A stretch of DNA of 64,000 bases, from positions 186,001 to 250,000 of the forward strand of contig NZ_VCGX01000004.1 in assembly GCF_007671655.1 (NCBI RefSeq). Direction: 5' to 3'. Shown piece by piece: positions 25,905 to 34,433 of this stretch. The notes under the pieces were generated by a model. That model ran no database searches, was not told the origin of the DNA, and saw only the letters and a list, made by a program, of their open reading frames with translations. Every line of letters begins with the position of its first letter. Position 1 is the stretch's first letter. Position numbers and translations under genes: made by a program. This stretch comes from Marinobacter piscis. GTDB taxonomy: Bacteria > Pseudomonadota > Gammaproteobacteria > Pseudomonadales > Oleiphilaceae.

Positions 25905-27314
25905 ATGCAGATTTACCGGAATACCGTAAACGGATCACTTGCAGAGCCCGTCAGCAGTCACGAAGCTTACAATCCTGCCACCGAGCAACTCCTGGGAATG
26001 GCGCCGGAGAGTGACGAACAGGAGGTAGACCGTGCCGTGGAAGCAGCAGCTATTGCGCAAAAATCCTGGGCAGAACGCAGTGATCAGCAGCGGCGCGATA
26101 GCATTCATGAGGTTGCCCGGATTCTGGAAGAAAATGCCGGATATCTGTCGGAACTTATTACCCGGGAACAGGGCAAGCCCCTGTCCGGCCCCGGCTCGAT
26201 ATTTGAGATGCAGGCCTGTGTCGGGTGGACGCAGGTTCCGGCCAGCCTGGAGCTAGAGCCAGAGGTAGTGTACGAGGACGATGAGCGCAAAGACACGCTG
26301 CATCGCGTTCCACTGGGGGTTGTCGCAGCAATTGCACCGTGGAACTGGCCTCTGATGATTGCCATATGGCAGATCATACCGGCCATAAGAATGGGGAACA
26401 CCGTTGTCCTGAAGCCTTCCGAATACACTCCCATTGCCACTCTGGAGATGGTGAGACTGATTAACCAGGCTCTTCCGGCCGGCGTTCTCAACACCGTCAC
26501 CGGGGATGGTCGCATCGGCAGCAAGCTGACCCATCACCCGGACATCAGCAAAATCATGTTCACCGGTAGCGAAACCACGGGGCGCCGTATTATTGAGGCG
26601 TCTGCCAGCAGTCTGTCACCCATCACTCTGGAGCTTGGCGGTAACGATGCCGCCATCGTTATGCCCGGCACCAATATCAAAAACATTGCCACCGACTTGT
26701 TCTGGGGGGCATTCCTGAACATGGGGCAGACCTGTGCCTGCATCAAGCGTCTCTATGTGCACGAAGATGACTACGAAACCGTTATGACCGAGCTCAGCGC
26801 AATCGCCAGCGAGATGAAAGTGGGCGATGGCATGGACAAGTCTGTAACGATCGGCCCCCTCCAGAACAAAATGCAGTTTGAAAAAGTCCGGGAGCTCGTC
26901 TCTGACGCAAAAACCAGTGGTTGCGACATTCGTGAGTTTGGTGAACCGCCTGAGAAAGGCTACTTCATGCCCGTTACCTTGGTTGGTGACATCAGGGATG
27001 GCCAGAGACTGGTTGACGAGGAGCAGTTTGGCCCCGCTCTGCCGATCATCCGTTATCGCGATCCGGAGGATGCCATCGAGTCTGCAAACAGACTTGAAGC
27101 AGGCCTTGGCGCATCCCTTTGGGCAGATAATCCTGCCGAAGTGGCTGAGCTGGCCATGCAACTCGAGGCTGGAACTGTCTGGATCAACCAGCATGGCGCA
27201 ATTCACCCGATGGTGCCCTTCGGTGGCAACAAAGCATCCGGCTACGGCGTGGAGTTTGGCCTTGAGGGGCTCAAGGCTGTCACTCAGAGCCGGGTGATCA
27301 GCATAAAGAAATAA
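25905..27314 (+). CDS. Aldehyde dehydrogenase of the amine operon
   Basis: A 469-residue NAD(P)-dependent aldehyde dehydrogenase with the catalytic set Asn147 (in PWNW), Glu243 (in LELGG) and Cys277 (in GQTCAC). Its likely job is oxidising the aldehyde released by the amine dehydrogenase (for example phenylacetaldehyde) to the acid, as FeaB does in E. coli. There is no signal peptide, so it works in the cytoplasm and the aldehyde must cross the membrane. The ATG at 25905 follows a GGAGA site; a GTG at 25869 is in frame but has no site. Substrate inferred from context. Confidence 0.9.
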   Translation: MQIYRNTVNGSLAEPVSSHEAYNPATEQLLGMAPESDEQEVDRAVEAAAIAQKSWAERSDQQRRDSIHEVARILEENAGYLSELITREQGKPLSGPGSIFEMQACVGWTQVPASLELEPEVVYEDDERKDTLHRVPLGVVAAIAPWNWPLMIAIWQIIPAIRMGNTVVLKPSEYTPIATLEMVRLINQALPAGVLNTVTGDGRIGSKLTHHPDISKIMFTGSETTGRRIIEASASSLSPITLELGGNDAAIVMPGTNIKNIATDLFWGAFLNMGQTCACIKRLYVHEDDYETVMTELSAIASEMKVGDGMDKSVTIGPLQNKMQFEKVRELVSDAKTSGCDIREFGEPPEKGYFMPVTLVGDIRDGQRLVDEEQFGPALPIIRYRDPEDAIESANRLEAGLGASLWADNPAEVAELAMQLEAGTVWINQHGAIHPMVPFGGNKASGYGVEFGLEGLKAVTQSRVISIKK

Positions 27315-27360
27315 TAATGACGCACCCCCAATACCAGAAAAACAAACATTGAGGATTGTA

Positions 27361-28503
27361 ATGATGCATTTACCCAAAAAACTGGCTTGCTGCCTTGTGG
27401 TAGCGTCCAGCCTTATTGCTGCAAGTGCAAACGCGCGCCTGCCGGATGAGTCCGTGGGCCACACTCAGTTGCCAATGCCCGATGACCACAGAAGCTACAT
27501 AGTGGACTTTGAATTTAATAACATGGTGGCCACCCGGATTGTTGTAGTCGATCCTGACAAACAAGAGTACCTCGGAATGCTGCCTACGGGCCACGCAGCT
27601 CCCGCCGCACTCTCCCGGGACCGGGAAACAATCTACACCGCAGATTTCTTCTACACGCGCTATGTTCGTGGCGAGCGCACCGACGTCCTCACCGCGTGGG
27701 ACAGCCAGACACTCGCCCCGAAATGGGAACTCGAGCTTTCAAGCCGGCGAGCATTCACACTTACAGAGCGTTTCTCTATTGCGACCAGTACCGATGACAA
27801 GTTTGTTTACATATACAACTTCACTCCATCTACCACTGTAACCGTTGTTGATACCACTACTCAGGAAATGGTTAACGAAATATCCATCAATGGGTGTGTC
27901 CTTAACTACCCCGTAGGTGAACGGCGATTTGCGTCTCTCTGCGGCGATGGCGCCCTTCAGATGATCACGCTGAACGATGACGGCGAGGAAGTAGAGCGCA
28001 CCAAAACCAAGTTCTTTGATCCGGATGTGGTCAAGCTGGTCGAGAGGGCTACCGTTGTCGGGGAAACCTATTATTTTGTAACAACCCTGGGCGAAGTTGT
28101 GCCTCTGGACCTTTCCGGAGACAAGCCGGAGCTGCTGCCTCGCTGGTCGCTGGTTACGCGGGAAGAGATGGCCGATGGCTGGGCTCCGGGTGGCTGGCAG
28201 CTCATTGCAGCAGCGCCTGGCCTGAATCGCCTGTACGTTCTGATGCATCCGGACCACAAGGCCTATAACTGGGAAGACCCAAGCCAGATTATCTGGGAAT
28301 TTGATCTGGAAACCGGCGAAAAGCTGGGCATGCTGGAATCCCCCAACCTTGTCTGGAGCCTGAGCGCAACTTCCGACGACAAGCCCCTTCTGCTTGGCGC
28401 TAACATTGAGGGTGGCCTGGAGATATTCGATCTCTCGACCGGTGAGCACAAAGGCACCATGGACAGTGTAACCAAAACACCAACACTCATTCTGAACCAC
28501 TAA
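27361..28503 (+). CDS. aauB: Aromatic amine dehydrogenase large subunit
   Basis: The 380-residue product has a signal peptide (cleavage after Ala-Asn-Ala at about residue 25) and then the seven-bladed beta-propeller sequence style of amine dehydrogenase heavy chains: repeated 'YIVDFEF...RIVVVDPDKQEYLGMLPTG', 'DKFVYIYNFTPSTTVTVVDTTTQEM' style blades and 'SLSATSDDKPLLLGANIEGGLEIFDL' near the end. It forms the alpha2beta2 scaffold that holds the TTQ subunit in the periplasm. GAGG six bases before the ATG at 27361 sets the start; an immediately following ATG is also possible. Aau rather than mau is chosen because of the small subunit. Confidence 0.9.
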   Translation: MMHLPKKLACCLVVASSLIAASANARLPDESVGHTQLPMPDDHRSYIVDFEFNNMVATRIVVVDPDKQEYLGMLPTGHAAPAALSRDRETIYTADFFYTRYVRGERTDVLTAWDSQTLAPKWELELSSRRAFTLTERFSIATSTDDKFVYIYNFTPSTTVTVVDTTTQEMVNEISINGCVLNYPVGERRFASLCGDGALQMITLNDDGEEVERTKTKFFDPDVVKLVERATVVGETYYFVTTLGEVVPLDLSGDKPELLPRWSLVTREEMADGWAPGGWQLIAAAPGLNRLYVLMHPDHKAYNWEDPSQIIWEFDLETGEKLGMLESPNLVWSLSATSDDKPLLLGANIEGGLEIFDLSTGEHKGTMDSVTKTPTLILNH

Positions 28504-28511
28504 GGGGCAGC

Positions 28512-29054
28512 ATGATGATAGACCCTATTATCAGTACATCGGCGGCGCTGGCACTGAGTGTTATTTTCGCCAGTGCTGCCAGCCACAAACTCAGGCACCC
28601 ACACTGGTTCCGACGCCAGGTTCATGAGTATGAATTAATTCCGGGGCGGCTGGTGCCCGCCGCCGCTCGTGCCCTTCCGGCCACAGAGCTGCTGATTGCC
28701 GCCGGCCTGCTCTGGAGTACCAGCAGACCATACGCCGGCGTTATGGCCCTGCTACTCGTCAGTCTCTACGGTGTGGCCATTGCCATTAACCTTGCCCGGG
28801 GCCGGAAAGACATTGATTGTGGCTGTTCCGGACCCGCAATGCGCCAGCCGTTACAACCCGCACTGCTTGCGCGCAACCTGGCGCTGGCCATCGTTGCACT
28901 GGGCGCGCTCTTACCCCTGGTTGACCGACCTCTGGGCCTGCATGACAGCTTTATCATGATTGCTGCGGGAACCGTTCTGGTTCTGCTTTACACAGCCACA
29001 GACCTTTGGATCTCTAACAGACCGTTACTGCTTAAACTCTCGGGAGAACAATAA
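28512..29054 (+). CDS. aauE: MauE-like membrane maturation protein
   Basis: A 180-residue protein with four to five membrane helices and the 'DIDCGCSGP' cysteine pair in the second loop, the hallmark of the MauE family (DoxX-like fold). MauE is required, with MauD, for stable accumulation of the small subunit, presumably passing electrons for disulfide formation. It follows aauB by eight bases. Confidence 0.92.
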   Translation: MMIDPIISTSAALALSVIFASAASHKLRHPHWFRRQVHEYELIPGRLVPAAARALPATELLIAAGLLWSTSRPYAGVMALLLVSLYGVAIAINLARGRKDIDCGCSGPAMRQPLQPALLARNLALAIVALGALLPLVDRPLGLHDSFIMIAAGTVLVLLYTATDLWISNRPLLLKLSGEQ

Positions 29055-29055
29055 A

Positions 29056-29667
29056 ATGCAAGCACTCATTGTCTCAAACATTTTGCTTTGGCTACTCTTA
29101 ATCGCCACCTCTCTGGTACTTCTGGGCCTCATCCGGCAAATCGGCGTTTTGCATTCACGGATTGCCCCTGCCGGAGCATTGATGCTCGACAAGGGTGTTG
29201 AGGTTGGCAAGCCTGCCCCACAGGTGACAGCCGCAGACCGGTTCGGGCGTCCGGTGAATATCGGCTATGCCGGTGAACGTTCAACCTTGCTGTTTTTTCT
29301 TTCGCCGACCTGTCCGATCTGCAAATCACTGCTGCCGGCCATCAAATCCATGAATCGCTCCGCAAACAATCTCGATGTTATTTATGTGAGCGATGGCGAG
29401 GCGCTTGAGCATGACAAACTCATTTCTGAGGCTGGACTGGAAAAGTCCACTTATGTCGTCAGTCCTGATGTTGGCATGACCTACCAGATTGGCAAGCTGC
29501 CTTACGCGGTTCTGATTGGTCAGGATGGCACCCTAAAAGCCAAGGGCCTTGTCAACTCCAGGGAGCACCTGGACAGCCTGTTTGAAACCGAGCTGCTCGG
29601 ATCATCAACCCTTCAGGATTACATCAAGGTTCAGACTGAATCCCCCGGTGTTCATACGCCATCCTGA
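29056..29667 (+). CDS. aauD: MauD-like disulfide maturation protein
   Basis: The 203-residue product has one N-terminal membrane anchor (about residues 4-27) and a periplasmic thioredoxin-like domain with Cys86-Pro-Ile-Cys89. MauD proteins are thought to form or isomerise the many disulfides of the TTQ subunit. The frame is open upstream, but the ATG at 29056 starts the anchor and sits one base after the aauE stop, so the two are translationally coupled. Confidence 0.92.
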   Translation: MQALIVSNILLWLLLIATSLVLLGLIRQIGVLHSRIAPAGALMLDKGVEVGKPAPQVTAADRFGRPVNIGYAGERSTLLFFLSPTCPICKSLLPAIKSMNRSANNLDVIYVSDGEALEHDKLISEAGLEKSTYVVSPDVGMTYQIGKLPYAVLIGQDGTLKAKGLVNSREHLDSLFETELLGSSTLQDYIKVQTESPGVHTPS

Positions 29668-29683
29668 TTAAGGAGAATAAAAA

Positions 29684-30214
29684 ATGAAGTTTCTTGATCG
29701 CTTTTTTGAACGCTCATCGCGCCATGTTGCCAATACAACGGGGCGACGCCAGTTCATTGCAAAGTTCGGCTCCTTTTTAGCAGTCGGAGTTGCGGCACCG
29801 GCTCTTCTTCCCATAGACAGAACCGGGAAGGCCCTGGCTGCGGATGCGCCATCAGCTGGCGACCCGGGGGATCCCACCAGTTGTGATTACTGGCGCTACT
29901 GTTCTGTCGACGGCTTTTTGTGCAGCTGTTGTGGCGGCTCGGCGACCACCTGCCCACCGGGAACTGAAGTGTCAACGGTCACCTGGGTCGGCACCTGCCG
30001 CAACCCGGCAGACGGCATTGATTACATCATTTCCTACAACGACTGTTGCGGCAAGCACAGCTGTTCACAGTGTGCCTGTACGCGCAATGACAGTGAAGAA
30101 CCCATGTACCGGCCTTTCAACAACAATGATATTAACTGGTGCCTTGGTACCAGCAGCAGCGTTTACAACTGCACAGTCTCTGTTATCCGAGGTGTGGCGT
30201 CTTCAGGAGCTTGA
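29684..30214 (+). CDS. aauA: Aromatic amine dehydrogenase TTQ small subunit
   Basis: The 176-residue precursor has a long twin-arginine leader (Arg21-Arg22, 'RRQFIAKFGSFLAVG') and a Cys-rich mature part with 14 Cys. The TTQ-forming tryptophans are Trp101 and Trp152, the catalytic base Asp120 and the active-site Thr164. The spacings (Trp-Trp 51, Trp-Asp 19, Trp-Thr 12) equal those I recall for Alcaligenes faecalis AADH (109/160/128/172), whereas methylamine dehydrogenase has 14 for the last. The extra cysteines in 'FLCSCCGG' and 'KHSCSQCAC' also favour the aromatic type. Periplasmic; oxidises primary aromatic amines to aldehyde plus ammonia. Confidence 0.95.
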   Translation: MKFLDRFFERSSRHVANTTGRRQFIAKFGSFLAVGVAAPALLPIDRTGKALAADAPSAGDPGDPTSCDYWRYCSVDGFLCSCCGGSATTCPPGTEVSTVTWVGTCRNPADGIDYIISYNDCCGKHSCSQCACTRNDSEEPMYRPFNNNDINWCLGTSSSVYNCTVSVIRGVASSGA

Positions 30215-30216
30215 TA

Positions 30217-30741
30217 ATGCGCTCGATGTTCTGTGCTATGGCTATAACGTTAATTGTTGCCTCCCCTTTGGGGGAGGCTCGGGTTATTCCAGACCCTAAC
30301 CAAAAACCGGCTCCCGGCAATGAAACGCCGCAAACCCCTTTGTATCAGGCCAATTATTCACCTGCGGTGAATTACCAGCTGCAATGTCTCGGTTGTCACC
30401 TGACAAATGGCGAAGGCGCGCCTCGTAGCGATGTGCCGATGATGAAGGGTTTCGTAGGCCACTTCCTGAAGGTAGAAGGCGGCCGGGAGTTTCTCATCAG
30501 AGTTCCGGGCGCTTCCCAGTCTGCGCTCAGTGACGCCCAGCTGGCTGAGCTGCTTAACTGGATGCTGAAGGACGACGGAATTGCGGGTGGTAGCGCTCCC
30601 GCGAACTTCAAGCCTTATACGGGCAAGGAGGTCGAAACCTATCGGGGCAGGATGATAAAAGACCTGACCGGATTCAGGCTCAACCTCATTGAACAGATAA
30701 AAGAACTTAACATAGACATACCTGCGGATGTGATTCCCTAA
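30217..30741 (+). CDS. Periplasmic monoheme cytochrome c of the amine operon
   Basis: A 174-residue protein with a signal peptide (about residues 1-21) and a single CXXCH at Cys57-Leu-Gly-Cys60-His61, with Met75/Met76 as candidate sixth ligand. The start ATG at 30217 overlaps the end of aauA closely, with AGGAG at 30205-30209 inside the aauA coding end. Last gene of the operon. It is the best candidate electron acceptor for the dehydrogenase since no azurin or amicyanin gene is present. A small cytochrome c gene also follows aauA in A. faecalis, as I recall. Confidence 0.88.
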   Translation: MRSMFCAMAITLIVASPLGEARVIPDPNQKPAPGNETPQTPLYQANYSPAVNYQLQCLGCHLTNGEGAPRSDVPMMKGFVGHFLKVEGGREFLIRVPGASQSALSDAQLAELLNWMLKDDGIAGGSAPANFKPYTGKEVETYRGRMIKDLTGFRLNLIEQIKELNIDIPADVIP

Positions 30742-30957
30742 CCGGGATCACGCCCGCTATTCTGACCCTACCCAAACCCCGCACTTTACGTTAAGGTCAA
30801 CGTATTCTGATATTGGAGCCATGATGCCGCCCGGGCAGGGTTGCACGAAGCGTTCTATACTCAGGCAAAAAGCCAACAAAAAGAACACGGCTCTATCAAT
30901 AAAGAAGCCCTCACAAGGGGCATTCTGTTCCTCAAGCCACCACCCAGGACGAGGATT

Positions 30958-32142
30958 ATGACAACAACAAAATCCAAAACGGTTTATACCCCGGGTTTTA
31001 CCGATGGTACCGAATTCCGCATTCCCACCTTCAAACTCCTGAAGCAGGACGGCTCCCTCTACAAAGGCGGGAAAGCCCCGGATATCGATAAAGAAAAAGC
31101 CTTACGCATCTACCACGCCATGGTCACCACCCGCGTACTGGACGAGCGTATGCTCGCCGCGCAGCGCCAGGGCCGTCTCAGCTTCTACATGCAATGCACC
31201 GGAGAAGAAGCCGCCATTATTGGCAGCACTGCCGCCCTGGACGATGCCGACATGATCATGGCCCAGTACCGGGAACAGGGATCTCTGGCGTATCGCGGCT
31301 TCACCATTGATGAATTTATGAACCAGCTGTTCGGCAACGAAAAAGACTATGGCAAAGGCCGCCAGATGCCGGTTCACTATGGCTCAAGTAAGCTTAACTA
31401 CATGACCATATCGTCGCCCCTGGCCACCCAGATTCCCCAGGCGACCGGCTATGCCTACGGCCAGAAAATGGCGGGGGATGGCCACTGTACCACCGTCTAT
31501 TTTGGCGAAGGCGCTGCGTCAGAGGGTGATTTTCACGCCGGGCTGAATATGGCCGCGGTGCACCGCGTGCCCGCCATTTTCTTTTGCCGAAACAATGGCT
31601 ATGCCATCTCCACCCCTGCAGTTGAGCAGTATGCGGCGGATGGCATTGCGCCCCGCGGGGTCGGCTACAAAATGGACACCATTCGCGTAGACGGCAACGA
31701 TATTCTGGCGGTTTACCAGGCCACCGAAGCTGCCCGTAAACTGGCGGTGGAAGAAAACCGCCCGGTTCTGATCGAAGCCATGACTTATCGCCTGGCAGCA
31801 CATTCTTCATCCGATGACCCGTCTGGATACCGCAGCAAAGATGAAGAGGCGGTGTGGCGCGAGAAGGACCCGATCCTGCGCATGTATAACTGGCTCGCTG
31901 CCAAAAAATGGTGGAGCGCGAGCGAGGAGAAAAAATTACAGGAGCGTCTGCGCCGCGAAGTTCTCGATACCATGAAACGGGCCCAGAAGCTCCCGCCGCC
32001 GCCCCTGGAAACTCTGGTAACCGATGTGTACGACGAGGTGCCGCCACTGTTGCAAGCACAGTTTGAAAAACTCAAGGCACACATCCGCAAGTATCCGGAT
32101 GAGTACCCCAAGTCTGCGGCTCACGTTCAGGGAGGGGCATAA
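30958..32142 (+). CDS. bkdA1: Branched-chain 2-oxoacid dehydrogenase E1 alpha
   Basis: A 394-residue thiamin-diphosphate E1 alpha subunit of the 2-oxoisovalerate dehydrogenase complex. '[13 protein letters not shown]' and the ThDP-binding '[13 protein letters not shown]' with '[12 protein letters not shown]' downstream are clear. The loop '[16 protein letters not shown]' corresponds to the phosphorylation loop of mammalian E1 alpha. The ATG at 30958 follows GAGGATT; the frame extends upstream without a start signal. It catalyses decarboxylation of oxoacids derived from Val, Leu and Ile. First gene of a three-gene operon. Confidence 0.95.
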   Translation: MTTTKSKTVYTPGFTDGTEFRIPTFKLLKQDGSLYKGGKAPDIDKEKALRIYHAMVTTRVLDERMLAAQRQGRLSFYMQCTGEEAAIIGSTAALDDADMIMAQYREQGSLAYRGFTIDEFMNQLFGNEKDYGKGRQMPVHYGSSKLNYMTISSPLATQIPQATGYAYGQKMAGDGHCTTVYFGEGAASEGDFHAGLNMAAVHRVPAIFFCRNNGYAISTPAVEQYAADGIAPRGVGYKMDTIRVDGNDILAVYQATEAARKLAVEENRPVLIEAMTYRLAAHSSSDDPSGYRSKDEEAVWREKDPILRMYNWLAAKKWWSASEEKKLQERLRREVLDTMKRAQKLPPPPLETLVTDVYDEVPPLLQAQFEKLKAHIRKYPDEYPKSAAHVQGGA

Positions 32143-32143
32143 C

Positions 32144-33121
32144 ATGGCCAAAATGAATATGTTGCAGGCCATCAACGAAGCCCTTGATATGGCCATGGCA
32201 GCCAACGACAAGGTTCTGTGCTTTGGTGAGGATGTGGGTGTTTTTGGTGGCGTTTTCCGGGCCACAAGCAACCTGCAGCATAAGTACGGTGAAGATCGCT
32301 GTTTCAACACGCCGCTGGTTGAACAGGGCATCATCGGCTTTGCCAACGGTCTGGCGGCTCAGGGCTCGGTTCCGGTGGCCGAAATCCAGTTCGCGGATTA
32401 CATATTCCCGGCCTTTGACCAGATTGTGAACGAGGCCGCCAAGTTCCGCTATCGCTCAGGCAATCTGTTCAATGTCGGCAACCTGACCATTCGTGCGCCC
32501 TATGGCGGAGGTATCGCCGGCGGCCTGTACCACTCGCAGTCGCCGGAAGCCTATTTTGCCCATACTCCCGGACTAAAAATTGTTGTGCCGCGCAACCCGC
32601 ACCAGGCAAAAGGCCTGCTGCTGGCCTCAATCAACGACCCCAACCCGACGCTGTTCTTTGAACCCAAGCGTTTGTATCGCGCCTCGACAGGCGAGGTGCC
32701 AGAGGGTGAGTACCAGCTGCCCATAGGCGAAGCTGAGGTTCTCAAAGAAGGCACGGATGTAACCGTGCTGGGCTGGGGGGCACAGATGGAAGTGATCGAC
32801 AAGGCCGTTGAGATGGCGGAAAAGGAAGGTTTCTCCTGCGAAGTTATTGATTTGCGAACCATTCTGCCCTGGGATGTGGAAACCATTGCCGAGTCCGTGC
32901 TTAAAACCGGCCGCCTGGTGATTACCCACGAAGCCCCCCTGACCGGCGGCTTTGCCGGGGAGATAGCGGCCACCATTCAGGAACGCTGCTTTCTCTATCT
33001 GGAATCACCGATTGCACGGGTAACCGGGATGGATACGCCCTTCCCTCTGGTGCTTGAGAAAGAGCACTTTCCGAATCATCTGAAGGTCTTTGAGGCCATT
33101 CGGGAAAGCGTCGAATTCTGA
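32144..33121 (+). CDS. bkdA2: Branched-chain 2-oxoacid dehydrogenase E1 beta
   Basis: A 325-residue transketolase-type E1 beta subunit ('[17 protein letters not shown]', '[17 protein letters not shown]', and the C-terminal '[16 protein letters not shown]'). Its ATG is one base after the E1 alpha stop, and GGAGGGG overlaps that gene's end, indicating translational coupling. It forms the alpha2beta2 E1 heterotetramer. Confidence 0.95.
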   Translation: MAKMNMLQAINEALDMAMAANDKVLCFGEDVGVFGGVFRATSNLQHKYGEDRCFNTPLVEQGIIGFANGLAAQGSVPVAEIQFADYIFPAFDQIVNEAAKFRYRSGNLFNVGNLTIRAPYGGGIAGGLYHSQSPEAYFAHTPGLKIVVPRNPHQAKGLLLASINDPNPTLFFEPKRLYRASTGEVPEGEYQLPIGEAEVLKEGTDVTVLGWGAQMEVIDKAVEMAEKEGFSCEVIDLRTILPWDVETIAESVLKTGRLVITHEAPLTGGFAGEIAATIQERCFLYLESPIARVTGMDTPFPLVLEKEHFPNHLKVFEAIRESVEF

Positions 33122-33147
33122 GCGGATATCCGGACAGGAGAACAACA

Positions 33148-34428
33148 ATGAGCGATTTTATACTGCCCGATATCGGCGAAGGTATCGTGGAATGTGAACT
33201 GGTCAAATGGCTGGTGAGTGAAGGCGACCTGGTTGAAGAAGATCAGCCAGTGGCCGAAGTGATGACCGACAAGGCTCTGGTGGAAATTCCCGCTCCCTAC
33301 AAAGGCCGGGTAACCCACCTGTACTGGAAAGAAGGCGATATCGCGAAAGTGCATGCGCCATTGTTTGAACTGGTTGATGAGAGCGGAGAGGCTACCGCCA
33401 AAGCTAGCGAAGAAAGCAAAAGCGATGAGCCGGAGGCAGCGCCGGAAAAATCTCAGACCAGCGCCAGCACCGCGCGCCATCCCGAGCCTGCAAAAGCGCC
33501 GGACGCCGCACCTGCCGAACGGCAGGACGGACACAGAACGCCTGCAAGCCCGGCCGTGCGCCGGCTGGTTCGGGAGAATAACCTGGCACTGGCGGATATT
33601 GAAGGTTCCGGCAAGGATGGCCGCGTGCTTAAAGCCGACGTACTGTCCCACCTTGAACAGGCTGGGTCAGGTAGCCCAGCCAGATCGGAGGGCAGTCCGA
33701 AGCGCCCCACAGCCCAAAGCCAGGACGTTCGCGTAGAACCCATTAAAGGCATGCAGGCGGTGATGGCCAAGCGCATGGTGGCATCAGCCTCCACCATTCC
33801 CCATTTCAACTTCAGCGAAGACATTGATGTCACCGAACTTCTGAGCCTGCGCCAGCAGCTGAAATCAGAAGCCGAAACCCGCGGGTCCCGCCTCACCCTC
33901 ATGCCCTTCATTATGAAGGCCGTCGCACTGGCGGTGCGGGAATACCCCATACTCAACAGCCAGGTGAATGAGGACGTGACCGAAATCCACTACCAGCCAG
34001 GTTGTAACGTGGGGATGGCAGTGGACAGCAAAATCGGGCTGCTGGTGCCGAACGTGAAAAATGTGGAGCAACTGTCGTTGCTGGAGATTGCAGACGAGGT
34101 CACCCGTCTTACGGAGGCCGCCAGAGAAGGCCGGGTAAGCCAGGCTGACCTTCAGGGCGGCACCATCACCATTTCCAACATAGGCGTTCTGGGCGGCACC
34201 TATGCCTCGCCCATCATCAACGCCCCGGAAGTCGCCATTGTGGCATTGGGACGCACCCAGAAGCTGCCACGCTTCGATGCTGACGGGCAGGTAGTGGAGC
34301 GTTCAATCATGACCATCAGTTGGGCGGGCGATCATCGCATTATTGACGGCGGCACAATCGCCCGCTTCAACCACCTGTGGAAGGGCTATCTGGAGACACC
34401 ACAATCCATGCTGCTGCACATGAGCTGA
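33148..34428 (+). CDS. bkdB: Branched-chain 2-oxoacid dehydrogenase E2 (acyltransferase)
   Basis: A 426-residue dihydrolipoamide acyltransferase. Order: one lipoyl domain (residues 1-76, lipoyl-Lys42 in TDKA), an Ala/Pro/Glu-rich linker, a peripheral subunit-binding domain (about 128-168) and the catalytic core with His396 and Asp400 in DHRIIDGG. It transfers the branched acyl group to CoA. No E3 (lpd) gene follows, so E3 must be encoded elsewhere. Confidence 0.96.
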   Translation: MSDFILPDIGEGIVECELVKWLVSEGDLVEEDQPVAEVMTDKALVEIPAPYKGRVTHLYWKEGDIAKVHAPLFELVDESGEATAKASEESKSDEPEAAPEKSQTSASTARHPEPAKAPDAAPAERQDGHRTPASPAVRRLVRENNLALADIEGSGKDGRVLKADVLSHLEQAGSGSPARSEGSPKRPTAQSQDVRVEPIKGMQAVMAKRMVASASTIPHFNFSEDIDVTELLSLRQQLKSEAETRGSRLTLMPFIMKAVALAVREYPILNSQVNEDVTEIHYQPGCNVGMAVDSKIGLLVPNVKNVEQLSLLEIADEVTRLTEAAREGRVSQADLQGGTITISNIGVLGGTYASPIINAPEVAIVALGRTQKLPRFDADGQVVERSIMTISWAGDHRIIDGGTIARFNHLWKGYLETPQSMLLHMS

Positions 34429-34433
34429 CCGGT

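Noticed and set aside
27361..30214. Methylamine dehydrogenase (mauBEDA) assignment
   Set aside because: Residue spacing and cysteine pattern of the small subunit, plus a FeaR-type regulator, fit the aromatic amine type better.
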